From CAWJEL01 sp964647255 (lineage in GTDB: Bacteria; Chloroflexota; Anaerolineae; CG2-30-64-16), in assembly GCA_964647255.1 (NCBI GenBank), contig CAZYGI010000005.1, positions 37,352 through 101,351 of the forward strand: 64,000 nt of DNA, in the 5' to 3' direction. The notes beneath the pieces were generated by a model. The model was given only the letters and a program-made list of their open reading frames with translations, was not told where the DNA came from and ran no database searches. A program made the translations under genes and the position numbers. Shown here piece after piece: positions 1-7,619 of this stretch (positions are counted from its first letter, which is position 1; the number at the start of each line of letters is the position of its first letter).

Positions 1-903
1 TCGCCTGCGCTGAAGCGGGAGATCCTGCCGGACGTCACTGCGGGCAAGAAGTTCCTGGGCATCGCCACCACTGAGCCGGGCGGCGGCTCCGACATCGAGG
101 GCGTCACCCGCTCCCGCGCTGAGCGCCGGCCGGACGGCAAATGGGTGCTCAACGGCGAGAAGGTCTACATCAGCGGGGTCAAGGAATCGGAGCGGCTCGG
201 CGGCATCCATATGACCCTCGTCCGCACCGACCCGGCGGCCGGCCACAAGGGGTTCACCTACTTCGCGGTGCCGCTCAAGGACAATCCGCAGGTCAAAACC
301 ACCTATTTCGAGAACTGGGGCCGCACGGGCATCTCGACCGGCGGGTTCGTGATGGAAGACCTGGTGCTGGACGACCACTACCGCATCGGTGAGGTGGGCC
401 GCGGGTTCTACATGGGGATGGAGGGCTTCACCTTCGCCCGCGCGCTGATCGGCGCAACCTGTGTGGGCGCAGCCGACACCGCGCTGGCCATGGGCGTCGA
501 GTACATCAAGCAGCGCAAGTCGTTCGGGAAGCCGCTGGCCGCCTACCAGGGCATCAACTTCCCGGCCGCCGAACGCTACGTGGACATCGAGACCGCCCGT
601 CTGCTGACCTACAAGGCCGCATGGATGGCCGATGAGATGTACAGCAAGCGCACGTTCAAACCCAAGGACATCGCCCTGTACGGCGCGATGGCAAAGCTGC
701 GCGCGCCGATCATGGCCTTTGAGACCTTCAACGAGGTGGCGAACTGGCTGGGCGCGATGGGCTACACCAAGGAATACCCCATCGAGATGGGCATCCGCGG
801 CGTCCGCTCCTACTCCATCGGGGCGGAAGGCGGCATGAACATCATGCGCATGATCATCGCCCGCGAGCTGATCGGCGGCGAGTACACCAATCCGAGGCAG
901 TAG
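1..903 (+). CDS. Acyl-CoA dehydrogenase, 5'-truncated by window edge
   Basis: The reading frame is open from base 1, so the N-terminus lies outside the window; about 300 C-terminal residues are present. The first visible stretch contains GIATTEPGGGSD, the FAD and substrate loop of the family. QRKSFGKPLAAYQ belongs to the C-terminal helical domain. The GAEGG segment near the end lies where many members carry the catalytic glutamate, so E is the probable base. The family alpha,beta-dehydrogenates acyl-CoA thioesters with FAD and passes electrons to ETF. The chain length of the substrate cannot be told. It ends in TAG, followed by a low-complexity spacer. Confidence 0.9.
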   Translation, partial: SPALKREILPDVTAGKKFLGIATTEPGGGSDIEGVTRSRAERRPDGKWVLNGEKVYISGVKESERLGGIHMTLVRTDPAAGHKGFTYFAVPLKDNPQVKTTYFENWGRTGISTGGFVMEDLVLDDHYRIGEVGRGFYMGMEGFTFARALIGATCVGAADTALAMGVEYIKQRKSFGKPLAAYQGINFPAAERYVDIETARLLTYKAAWMADEMYSKRTFKPKDIALYGAMAKLRAPIMAFETFNEVANWLGAMGYTKEYPIEMGIRGVRSYSIGAEGGMNIMRMIIARELIGGEYTNPRQ

Positions 904-904
904 A

Positions 905-971
905 GCGGAGAGCGCGGAGCGAGAACATCGGAGATCTACGCTCCACGCTCCACCCTCCACGCTCCACGAGC
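905..971. repeat. Stuttering GGAG/CTCC intergenic repeat
   Basis: The spacer between the dehydrogenase and the next gene is built from a repeated word, CGCTCCAC or CCTCCAC on the right, with the inverse GGAGCG words on the left, so it can fold into an imperfect hairpin. Similar word-stutter palindromes occur at 10206-10262 and 25691-25806. It may act as a terminator-like structure; no U-tract follows. Confidence 0.5.
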
Positions 972-975
972 ACCC

Positions 976-1593
976 ATGAACCAACCCGATCCCAACCGCC
1001 GCTTCCAGATCGCCCTGGACAAGGCCCGCGCCGACTGGGCTGCGGCCGACCCGACGCGCTGTGCGACGTTGGCCGGCTGCACGCTGACGCCGGCTGGCGT
1101 GATCGTCCCTTACTTCGGCCGGCCGCACCGGTTGACGCATCCCGGCGGCGAGGCGTTCGTCCAGGCCACGGGGAACCCCGCCCACATGACCGTCGCCATC
1201 GCGCTGATGCACTACCTGCTGACCGCCGACGGCGCGGCCCCGGCGGACCGCTGGCTGGCATTCCGCGAGCTGCCCGATGGGCTGTTCTACGCCCAGGCGT
1301 TCGCGGGGCACATCGAGGGTGAGATCGCGCAGCGGTTCGGCGCAGATGTGGCGGGATTTCGGCAGGCGCTCCAGGCGTTGGGCGGCCAGCCGCTTGATCT
1401 TGCCGATGCGAGCTATCGGCTCCAGGCGCTGCCGCGGCTGGCGGTCGCCGTCCTGCTTTGGGCCGGCGACGACGAATTTCCGGCCCAGGCCCGCGTCCTG
1501 TTCGACGCCAGTGCCGGACATTACCTGCCGACGGAAGATCTGTCGGGCCTGGGGGATTGGCTGGCGCACAAGCTGGCCCCCAAACTCCATTGA
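976..1593 (+). CDS. DUF3786-like protein
   Basis: This 205-residue soluble protein starts MNQPDPNRRFQIALDKARADW and has no signal peptide or membrane segment. The central part (ALMHYLLTADGAAPADRWLAFRELPDG, written here with gaps: ALMHYLL, then RWLAFRELPDG) and the stretch VAVLLWAGDDEFPAQARVLFD resemble DUF3786 proteins, which occur in anaerobes and Chloroflexota next to redox or corrinoid genes. That family has no settled function. The neighbours here give no clear hint. The assignment rests on remembered family pattern only. Confidence 0.6.
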   Translation: MNQPDPNRRFQIALDKARADWAAADPTRCATLAGCTLTPAGVIVPYFGRPHRLTHPGGEAFVQATGNPAHMTVAIALMHYLLTADGAAPADRWLAFRELPDGLFYAQAFAGHIEGEIAQRFGADVAGFRQALQALGGQPLDLADASYRLQALPRLAVAVLLWAGDDEFPAQARVLFDASAGHYLPTEDLSGLGDWLAHKLAPKLH

Positions 1594-1641
1594 ACCGGCT
1601 TCGCCCTGGATGGCGCTTGAGATGATTTGAGAGGAGATTGC

Positions 1642-2352
1642 ATGGCCCCCCAATCAGCGCATCACCGCCGACAACGGCTAGTATGGATGGTCTTTGTCAC
1701 CTTGTTGGCCCTGGCCTGGATGGGGGTGGCCGGGAGCGCACAAATTGCGCGCGCTCAGGCGCCCACGGCAGGGACATACCCGAAACTGGACAGCCCGGAC
1801 CCCAACGTGCGCGCGGAGGCGGTCCAGGAGATCCGTGCGGCCCAGGATCACAACGCGGCCATCGCGCTGATTGACCATATCGAGGACCCCGATCAGCGCA
1901 CCGGTCTGTACATCGCACAGGCGTTGATCGAGCTTGCGCCGCCGGATGTCGTCTCCTTGCTGCAGGCATCGCTTCTGAGCGGCAATGCCGACGGGCGTTG
2001 GCGGGCCGCCTATGTGCTGGGGGCACGCAAAGAAACGCGAGCTGCGTCTATGCTGGCTCACGCCCTGCGGGACGAAGACGTGCTCGTGTCCAGGACCGCC
2101 GCCGAAGCTCTGGCAAAAATCGGCACGCCCGCCGCGACCAAGGCGCTGATCGCAGCACTGACGAGCACCCGGCCAGCAGAAATCCACGCGGCCATGAACG
2201 GCCTGCTGCTGCTGGGCGATGCCGCCGTGCCCGCGCTGGCTGAAGCGCTGGAATCGAACAACTGGCAAGTCGAGTACAGCGCGGCGGTCGTGCTGGAAGC
2301 CATCGGCACGCCAAGCGCAGTGGCGGCCCTGACCCACCTGACCGCGCAGTAG
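1642..2352 (+). CDS. Secreted HEAT-repeat (PBS lyase-like) protein
   Basis: I chose the ATG at 1642 over an in-frame TTG at 1627 because GAGGAGA sits a few bases upstream. Residues 1-39 form a signal peptide: a basic start (HHRRQR), a hydrophobic core (MVFVTLLALAWMGVAG) and an AQA-type cleavage site. The remainder is about five HEAT-like repeats, with markers DPNVRAEAVQEI, DGRWRAAYVLG, SRTAAEALAKIG, HAAMNGLLLLG and YSAAVVLEAIG. Such short alpha-solenoids bind partners; here outside the membrane. No lipobox is seen. The partner is unknown. Confidence 0.8.
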   Translation: MAPQSAHHRRQRLVWMVFVTLLALAWMGVAGSAQIARAQAPTAGTYPKLDSPDPNVRAEAVQEIRAAQDHNAAIALIDHIEDPDQRTGLYIAQALIELAPPDVVSLLQASLLSGNADGRWRAAYVLGARKETRAASMLAHALRDEDVLVSRTAAEALAKIGTPAATKALIAALTSTRPAEIHAAMNGLLLLGDAAVPALAEALESNNWQVEYSAAVVLEAIGTPSAVAALTHLTAQ

Positions 2353-2405
2353 CGTCAATCCGCAGCGATTCTCGCCGATGCATCCTTAAACGGAGGACAA
2401 CACCT

Positions 2406-3176
2406 ATGACAGTCGCAGTGGGGCAAGTCGCCCCGAATTTCGCCCTGAAAAGCCACGATGGGCGGACCATTCACCTGAGCGATTACCGGGGGAAGCGTAA
2501 CGTTGTGCTGGCCTTCTTCCCCTTGGCCTGGACCCCGGTCTGAACAAGCCAGATCCCGTCGTACCAGGCCGCACTCGGCCGGTTTGATGGGGTCAAGACC
2601 CAGGTTCTGGGTCTCAGTGTAGACAGCGCACCCTGCCTGGCGGCCTGGGCGGAAAGCCTGGGCGGCATCACTTACCCGCTCCTGAGCGACTTCTACCCGC
2701 ACGGCGCGGTGGCCGACCTGTATGGCGTGCTGCGCGGAGAAGGCTACAGCGAACGGGCCATCTTCGTGATTGACACGACCGGGATTGTGCGCTACGTGGA
2801 CGTGCACGATATTGACCAACAACCGGACAACGAAGTGTTATTCGGTGTATTGGACGACATCGAACCCGAGTTAGGCGCGGCCTATCGAGCCACCGAAGCG
2901 CAAAAAGCGGCTGCGGCGCACCCCGCCCCGGCGCCCCAAGGCGGCGTGATCATGTACTGCACCACCTGGTGCCCCTCCTGCCGGCGGGCGCGCACCTTCC
3001 TCGCGGAGAACGGCATCGCCTTCACTGAAGTTGACATCTCCAAGGACCGGGGCGCGGCCGCGAAAGTGCGCGGCTGGGCGAACGGCAACGAGACAACGCC
3101 GACGTTTGACATCAACGGGACAATCATCGTGGATTTCAAACAGGCTGAGGTGGCAAAGGTCCTGGGCTTGAAGTAA
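2406..3176 (+). CDS. Selenocysteine peroxiredoxin fused to glutaredoxin-like domain
   Basis: The frame runs from ATG 2406 (GGAGG upstream) to TAA with a single in-frame TGA at 2541-2543, giving 256 residues if read as Sec46. Residues 1-155 are an AhpC/TSA-type peroxiredoxin: VGQVAPNFALKSHDG, VVLAFFPLAWTPV-U-TSQIPSY, LGLSVDS, ITYPLLSDFYPHG and RAIFVIDTTG. In relatives PV-C-T holds the peroxidatic Cys, so the TGA falls exactly on the catalytic residue. Residues 180-256 are a glutaredoxin/NrdH-like domain with MYCTTWCPSC (C189-P-S-C192) and the cis-Pro loop ETTPTF. It would reduce peroxides, with the fused domain likely recycling the selenenic acid; Cys77 is another candidate resolving residue. 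Both domains stay in frame across the TGA and codon use is unchanged, which argues against a pseudogene. No sel genes lie in the window. Confidence 0.85.
2552..2594 (+). promoter_or_regulatory. Candidate bacterial SECIS hairpin after the Sec TGA
   Basis: Starting 9 bases after the TGA triplet (first stem base 2552), 2552-2561 pairs with 2585-2594 over ten positions including G-U pairs. A U-U mismatch follows, then three pairs (2563-2565 with 2581-2583), a bulged A2566, and five G-C pairs (2567-2571 with 2576-2580) closing a CACT loop. If the last pair opens, the loop becomes GCACTC with G first. That matches the known bacterial SECIS pattern of a short apical loop with an early G, about 16-37 bases from the UGA. 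Confidence 0.75.
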
Positions 3177-3195
3177 CCGCCTGCTGTTGGACAGC

Positions 3196-3222
3196 GGAGA
3201 CGAAGCCTAAGGCTCCGTCTCC
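3196..3222. terminator. Hairpin between convergent peroxiredoxin and queA
   Basis: GGAGACG (3196-3202) pairs with CGTCTCC (3216-3222); inside, AGCC pairs with GGCT around a TAA loop after one mismatch. It lies 20 bases past the peroxiredoxin stop and upstream of the end of the convergent queA. There is no long T-run, so it may be a bidirectional, weak intrinsic terminator. Confidence 0.45.
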
Positions 3223-3299
3223 GTGCGGGTATCACACCGAATCCGAGAGCTTGATCCTGACCGAGCCTGGCTTGGTCCAACTGGCGCAGTTCATCTTGT

Positions 3300-4424
3300 T
3301 CACAGCATCAACATCGCATCCCCGAAACTGAAGAAGCGATACCGCTCCCGGATTGCTTCGGCGTAGGCCCGGTCAATCAGCTCTTTTCCCGCAAACGCGC
3401 TCACCAGCATTAACAGGGTGGATTTCGGCAGGTGGAAGTTCGTCACCATGACATCCACCGCGCGGAAGATGTGGCCGGGCCGGATGAAGAGATCGGTCTC
3501 GCCGGTGAAAGCCGCCACGCGCTGCCAGCCGCAGACCGCGCCATCGGGAACAGTGTCGCACGGCCGGTAGCCCAGCGCGATCTTGGCTGCACTCTCCAGG
3601 GTGCGAACAACCGTCGTGCCAACGGCGATCACCCGGCCGCCGGACAGCCGGGCCTCATTGACGGCCCGCGCCGTCTCGGCGCCTAGCTCGGCCCACTCGC
3701 GATGGATCTGATGCTCCTCGATGTTCTCGGCCTGCACCGGCCGGAAGGTGTCCAGCCCGATGTGCAGCGTGACAAACGCCAGGTTGACCCCGCGCTCGCG
3801 CAGCGCCAGCATCAGCTCCGGGGTGAAATGCAGTCCTGCAGTGGACGACGCGACCGAGCCCTCGATCCGGCTGTAGACCGTCTGGTAGCGCTCGGGGTCG
3901 GCCAGCGGCGCGTGGATGTACGGCGGCAGCGGCACCTCGCCCACATCCCACAGCCACTCGCCGGTCGGCGGATCGAAAGCGATGACCCGGCCGCCGCTCG
4001 CGGTCTCGGCCAGGACGGTTGCGGTGATGTCGCGCCCGCCGCCGCCGTGCCGCACGCGCACCTGCACCCCCGGCCGCAACCCCTTGCCGCCAACCAGACA
4101 TTCCCAGGCGTCCCCCTGCTCCTGAACCCGCAGTAGCGGTTCGGGAGCAGGGGTCAAGGGAGCGGGGGCCGGTCGCAGCAGAAAGATCTCCACCGCCCCA
4201 CCCGTCGGCTTAACCCCGTGCAGCCGCGCCGGGATCACCCGGCTGTCGTTGCCCACCAACAGATCGCCGGGCCGCAGGTAGTCCAAGATGTCGTGGAACG
4301 TCCGATGGGCGATCTCGCCCGTGCGGCGGTCCAACACCAACAGCCGCGAAGCGTCGCGCGGCTCGATCGGCGTCTGTGCGATCAGCTCGGGCGGGAGGGT
4401 GTAGTCGAAGTCGTTCGTTTTCAT
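3300..4424 (-). CDS. queA: S-adenosylmethionine:tRNA ribosyltransferase-isomerase QueA
   Basis: QueA moves the ribosyl part of SAM onto 7-aminomethyl-7-deazaguanine in tRNA to make epoxyqueuosine. The 374-residue protein from ATG 4424 begins MKTNDFDYTLPPELIAQTPIEPRD, the family N-terminus (MKTNDFDYTLPPEL then IAQTP); an earlier ATG at 4445 would add seven residues and is less likely. Other family segments are HRTFHDILDYLRPGDLLVGNDSRV (VGN-x-S-RVIPARL), GLHFTPELM, LHIGLDTFRPV, GTTVVRTLES and TNFHLPKSTLLMLVSAFAG. A Pro-rich insert (PAPAPLTPAPEP) makes it slightly longer than usual. It follows ruvB by 81 bases on the same strand, a common pairing. Confidence 0.95.
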   Translation of the reverse strand: MKTNDFDYTLPPELIAQTPIEPRDASRLLVLDRRTGEIAHRTFHDILDYLRPGDLLVGNDSRVIPARLHGVKPTGGAVEIFLLRPAPAPLTPAPEPLLRVQEQGDAWECLVGGKGLRPGVQVRVRHGGGGRDITATVLAETASGGRVIAFDPPTGEWLWDVGEVPLPPYIHAPLADPERYQTVYSRIEGSVASSTAGLHFTPELMLALRERGVNLAFVTLHIGLDTFRPVQAENIEEHQIHREWAELGAETARAVNEARLSGGRVIAVGTTVVRTLESAAKIALGYRPCDTVPDGAVCGWQRVAAFTGETDLFIRPGHIFRAVDVMVTNFHLPKSTLLMLVSAFAGKELIDRAYAEAIRERYRFFSFGDAMLML

Positions 4425-4505
4425 GGAGATTCTTCGCTGGGGCATCGCCGCGACACAGGTTGAGCCGTTAGCCCGCTCAGAGTGACCGGGGGAGCGGCTT
4501 TTTGA

Positions 4506-5543
4506 TCATTGGCCTTCTTGCGTGAACAACGCGGGCTGCTCGCCGGATTCGGGGTAAGGTTCGCCCAAGTGAGCGTAGGCCTTGCGCGTCGCCACGCGGC
4601 CGCGCGGGGTGCGGTCAAGGAAGCCGAGCTGAAGCAGATAAGGCTCGACAACATCCATGATCGTGTCGGACTCCTCGGAAAGCGACGCGGCAATGGTCTC
4701 CAGCCCCACCGGTCCCCCGCGAAAATCGCGGATGATGCGGCTCAGCACCGCCCGGTCGAGTGCGTCAAGCCCCAGGTTGTCCACATCCAGGAGCGCCAGT
4801 GCCTCCGCAGCGCTGGCGCCGGTGATCGCGCCGTCCCCGCGCACCTGGGCGTAATCCCGCGCGCGGCGCAGCAGACGCAGGGCCACGCGCGGTGTACCGC
4901 GGCCGCGACGGGCGATCTCGGCGATACCGTCGGCCGTGATGGGCGCCTGGAGCAGCCCGGCCGCGCGCTGGACGATCTTCTGCACCGCCTCCACGTCGTA
5001 AAAATCGAAGCGATACGTCGCACCGAAACGCGCACGCAGCGGCGCGGTCATCAGCGCCAGCCGGGTCGTCGCGCCGATCAGCGTGAAGCGCGGCAGCTTC
5101 AGGCGGATGTTCCGTGCGCTCGGCCCTTTGCCGATCACGATGTCCAGCGCGAAGTCCTCCATCGCCGGGTAAAGCACCTCTTCGACCGCGCGACCCAGGC
5201 GGTGGACCTCGTCAATGAACAGGATGTCGCCCGCGCGCAGGTTGGTCAGGATCGCCGCCAGGTCACCGGCGCGCTCGATCGCCGGGCCGGCCGTGACTTT
5301 CAGCCCGACGCCCATCTCCGTGCTCAACACGTGCGCCAAGGTTGTCTTTCCCAGCCCCGGCGGCCCGTAGAACAGGACGTGATCCAATGGCTCCCCGCGG
5401 GCACGCGCGGCTTGAATCAGGATGCTCAGGTTCTCCCGCAGGCGATCCTGGCCGACGATCTCGGCCAGGGTGCGCGGACGGAGTGCAGCATCCACCACCA
5501 CTTCTTCGGGACGGCTTTGCGGCGAAATCGGGCGATCAGGCAT
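4506..5543 (-). CDS. ruvB: Holliday junction branch migration ATPase RuvB
   Basis: RuvB is the hexameric motor that drives Holliday junction branch migration with RuvA. The 345-residue protein has LRPRTLAEIVGQDRLRENL, Walker A GPPGLGKTT, Walker B FIDEVHRL, sensor and arginine-finger region IGATTRLALMTAPLRARFG and the C-terminal winged helix with GGPVGLETIAASLSEE. It is full length for the family. ruvA and ruvC are not adjacent in the window. The gene is divergent from the DksA/TraR gene, and the shared 176-base gap holds a palindrome at 5617-5635. Confidence 0.96.
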   Translation of the reverse strand: MPDRPISPQSRPEEVVVDAALRPRTLAEIVGQDRLRENLSILIQAARARGEPLDHVLFYGPPGLGKTTLAHVLSTEMGVGLKVTAGPAIERAGDLAAILTNLRAGDILFIDEVHRLGRAVEEVLYPAMEDFALDIVIGKGPSARNIRLKLPRFTLIGATTRLALMTAPLRARFGATYRFDFYDVEAVQKIVQRAAGLLQAPITADGIAEIARRGRGTPRVALRLLRRARDYAQVRGDGAITGASAAEALALLDVDNLGLDALDRAVLSRIIRDFRGGPVGLETIAASLSEESDTIMDVVEPYLLQLGFLDRTPRGRVATRKAYAHLGEPYPESGEQPALFTQEGQ

Positions 5544-5616
5544 GGCGACCTTTCAGGTGACGAAAATTCCCGAGCGGCATTATACCAGACCCGGCCGGTT
5601 TCAACCAGCAGCGCGG

Positions 5617-5635
5617 ACGTTGACGCGTTCAACGT
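5617..5635. promoter_or_regulatory. Palindrome ACGTTGA-N5-TCAACGT over a -35 box
   Basis: ACGTTGA (5617-5623) and TCAACGT (5629-5635) form a perfect 7-base inverted repeat with a 5-base spacer. It overlaps the TTGACG -35 hexamer (5620-5625) of the plus-strand promoter and lies between divergent ruvB and the DksA/TraR gene. It looks like a repressor operator; the protein is unknown. Confidence 0.4.
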
Positions 5636-5648
5636 TCTGTGGTATAAG
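5620..5648 (+). promoter_or_regulatory. Sigma-70 promoter of the DksA/TraR gene
   Basis: TTGACG (5620-5625), a 17-base spacer and TATAAG (5643-5648) make a near-consensus housekeeping promoter about 70 bases upstream of the ATG at 5720. Confidence 0.7.
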
Positions 5649-5719
5649 AGGACAGCTTTTGCCCCGGTCAGATAGAAGTACAACCCTTTGACCGCAAGAC
5701 ACGGACCGAGGAGATACCC

Positions 5720-6103
5720 ATGCCGACTCGCCAACAGATCATCATCCGCGAACGCCATAAGCTGCTTGACGAGCAGAAACGGATCGCCGGTGAGTTGGAG
5801 CGCCTGCGTGAGGCGCTCAAAGTTGAAGTTGATGTTGACCCTGAAGAGGGCGACGCCGACCTGCTCGAGCGTGAAAAGAACGTCGCGTTGGTCAGCCAGC
5901 TCGAGGTCAAGCTGGCGCGCGTGCAAGCCGCGCTGCGCTCCATCGAAAAGGGCAAGTACGGCATCTGCGAGCGCTGCGGCAACGAGATCCCCACCGAGCG
6001 CCTTGACGTGCGGCCCGATGCCACGCTTTGCGTCACTTGCCAGGTGGAAGTCGAGAAGCTGATTAAACGCGGCCAGCTACGTCAAGCCCAAGAAATCGTG
6101 TGA
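5720..6103 (+). CDS. DksA/TraR-type zinc finger protein
   Basis: The 127-residue protein is an N-terminal coiled coil (about residues 1-78, rich in E, K, R and L, with EQKRIAGELERLREALK) followed by a C4 zinc finger, CERCGNEIP then CVTCQ (Cys pairs about residues 88-91 and 109-112), in the typical GKYGICERCG context. Members bind the RNA polymerase secondary channel and adjust initiation at stringent-response promoters, though the shorter TraR-like proteins are often of unknown target. It has its own good promoter and a strong terminator-like hairpin downstream. Confidence 0.88.
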   Translation: MPTRQQIIIRERHKLLDEQKRIAGELERLREALKVEVDVDPEEGDADLLEREKNVALVSQLEVKLARVQAALRSIEKGKYGICERCGNEIPTERLDVRPDATLCVTCQVEVEKLIKRGQLRQAQEIV

Positions 6104-6158
6104 CGCTATGTCCAGGAGAGGTGCGGGCGTGACATCTTGTCAGCCTGCCGGAATGCAG

Positions 6159-6203
6159 ACGGGTTTGGCAAGCCTCTGAGTGAGGAAGCCAGACCCGTTT
6201 TTT
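6159..6203 (+). terminator. Intrinsic terminator or attenuator upstream of upp
   Basis: ACGGGTTTGGC (6159-6169) pairs with GCCAGACCCGT (6188-6198) over eleven positions with one G-U; inside, CCTC pairs with GAGG. Six T residues follow directly (6198-6203). It ends 33 bases before the upp start, so it may end the DksA/TraR transcript or attenuate upp. Confidence 0.8.
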
Positions 6204-6236
6204 CTGCCCGGAGACCGGACAGAAGGGAGCGCTTTC

Positions 6237-6869
6237 ATGTTGCCAGAAAACGTCTTCGTTTCAGGCCATCCACTCATCCGACACAAGCTTTCGATCCTAC
6301 GTAACAAGGACACGGAACCCAAGAAGTTCCGTGAGCTGATCCGAGAGATTTCGATCCTGCTCGCTTACGAGGCGACCTCCGACCTTGGCTTGAAGCCGAA
6401 AGAGGTTGAGACGCCGATGGGGATCGCCCACTGCGCGGAACTCACCGAGGCGATCGGCCTGGTGCCGGTGCTGCGGGCCGGGCTGGGCATGGTGGAGGGC
6501 ATTTGGGAGATGATGCCGGGCGCCGAGGTCTGGCACATCGGCCTCTTCCGCGACGAGCGGACGCTGCGGCCCGTGCAATACTACAACAAGCTGCCCGTCG
6601 CGCCCACCGTCCAGGTGTGCCTGATGCTCGATCCGATGCTCGCGACCGGCGGCTCGGCGGTGGCGACGGTGGACATCCTGAAGCGTTGGGGTGCGCTCCG
6701 GATCAAATACGTGGGCATCATCGGCGCGCCGGAAGGCGTCGAGCGGCTGCACACTGCGCACCCCGATGTCCCGATCCACCTGGCCGCCGTGGACGAGCGG
6801 CTCAACGAGATCGGCTACATCGTGCCCGGCCTGGGCGACGCGGGTGACCGGCAGTTCGGGACAGGATGA
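6237..6869 (+). CDS. upp: Uracil phosphoribosyltransferase
   Basis: Upp joins uracil to PRPP to give UMP in pyrimidine salvage. The 210-residue protein starts at ATG 6237, with AAGGGAG eight bases upstream, and begins MLPENVFVSGHPLIRHKLS. It contains the family's RAGLGMVEG, GLFRDERT and the PRPP loop LDPMLATGGSA, and ends with GDAGDRQFGT, the C-terminal uracil-site segment. The leader carries a strong terminator-like hairpin (6159-6203) and a TCCAGGAGAGG motif at 6111-6121, which hints at but does not prove pyrimidine-responsive control. Confidence 0.95.
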   Translation: MLPENVFVSGHPLIRHKLSILRNKDTEPKKFRELIREISILLAYEATSDLGLKPKEVETPMGIAHCAELTEAIGLVPVLRAGLGMVEGIWEMMPGAEVWHIGLFRDERTLRPVQYYNKLPVAPTVQVCLMLDPMLATGGSAVATVDILKRWGALRIKYVGIIGAPEGVERLHTAHPDVPIHLAAVDERLNEIGYIVPGLGDAGDRQFGTG

Positions 6870-6983
6870 GGGAGCTATTGTTGATTGGCCGGCTGCGCGT
6901 GTAATGAAGCGCCGAAGGTCGGCGACTGAAACGCGCTGCCGCGGATGCCCCCATCATATCTGGCACAGATTGGCCGCCTCACG

Positions 6984-6989
6984 TATAAT
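6984..6989 (+). promoter_or_regulatory. TATAAT -10 box upstream of the deaminase gene
   Basis: A perfect TATAAT lies 105 bases before the deaminase ATG. The hexamer 17 bases upstream (TGGCAC) is a poor -35, so only the -10 is convincing. Confidence 0.4.
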
Positions 6990-7094
6990 AGCCGGGTTTT
7001 GGCGGAACCGATGTGCGCGGTAACACGCGGGATTCGCGGATGGAATGCTCACGCGGTGTACGCCTCACGAATCACAATAACCACTCAGGAAAGC

Positions 7095-7583
7095 ATGACA
7101 GATACGACAGCTCCCCGTCCCCCGTGGGACGACTACTTCATGGACATCACCCTCCAGGTGGCGCGGCGGAGCACCTGCGACCGCGCGCACGTCGGCTCGA
7201 TCATCGTCAAGGATAAGCGCATCCTGACGACGGGTTACAACGGTGCGCCCGCCGGGCTGCCGCACTGCGATGAGATCGGCCACTTGATGATCGCCGGGCA
7301 CTGCGTCCGCACGCTGCACGCGGAGCAGAACGCGATCATCCAGGCTGCGCTGCACGGCGTCAGCGTCGAGGGCAGCACCCTGTACGTGACGCACCAGCCG
7401 TGCCTGACCTGCGCCAAAATGATCATCAATGCGGGCATCCGGCGCGTGGTCTACGCGGGGCACTACCCGGACGAGAACGCTGTGGCGTTCCTCCGCGACG
7501 CCGGTGTCGCGCTCGAACCGTGGACGCGGCCTGCGCGTGCGGCCGAGCCCGGCGAAGACGCGGACAACGTCGCGACGGAGTGA
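7095..7583 (+). CDS. dCMP deaminase family protein (ComEB-like)
   Basis: The 162-residue protein starts at ATG 7095 after AGGAAAG. It has the zinc-dependent cytidine/deoxycytidylate deaminase pattern: RSTCDRAHVGSIIVKD, TGYNGAPAGLPHC, LHAEQNAI (zinc His and catalytic Glu) and PCLTCAK (two zinc Cys). Members turn dCMP into dUMP for thymidylate synthesis, which fits the nearby upp salvage gene. The C-terminal tail (PGEDADNVATE) is acidic and probably unstructured. Open frame extends upstream without a ribosome site, so the longer start was not used. Confidence 0.9.
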   Translation: MTDTTAPRPPWDDYFMDITLQVARRSTCDRAHVGSIIVKDKRILTTGYNGAPAGLPHCDEIGHLMIAGHCVRTLHAEQNAIIQAALHGVSVEGSTLYVTHQPCLTCAKMIINAGIRRVVYAGHYPDENAVAFLRDAGVALEPWTRPARAAEPGEDADNVATE

Positions 7584-7619
7584 GTCGGCGAATCGCGGGG
7601 GCCGCACGACGCCGATCGT

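Noticed and set aside
2541..2543. In-frame TGA read as a nonsense mutation or sequencing error in a dead peroxiredoxin gene
   Set aside because: It is the only stop, falls exactly on the catalytic residue, is followed by a SECIS-like hairpin, and the downstream frame is fully conserved in style.
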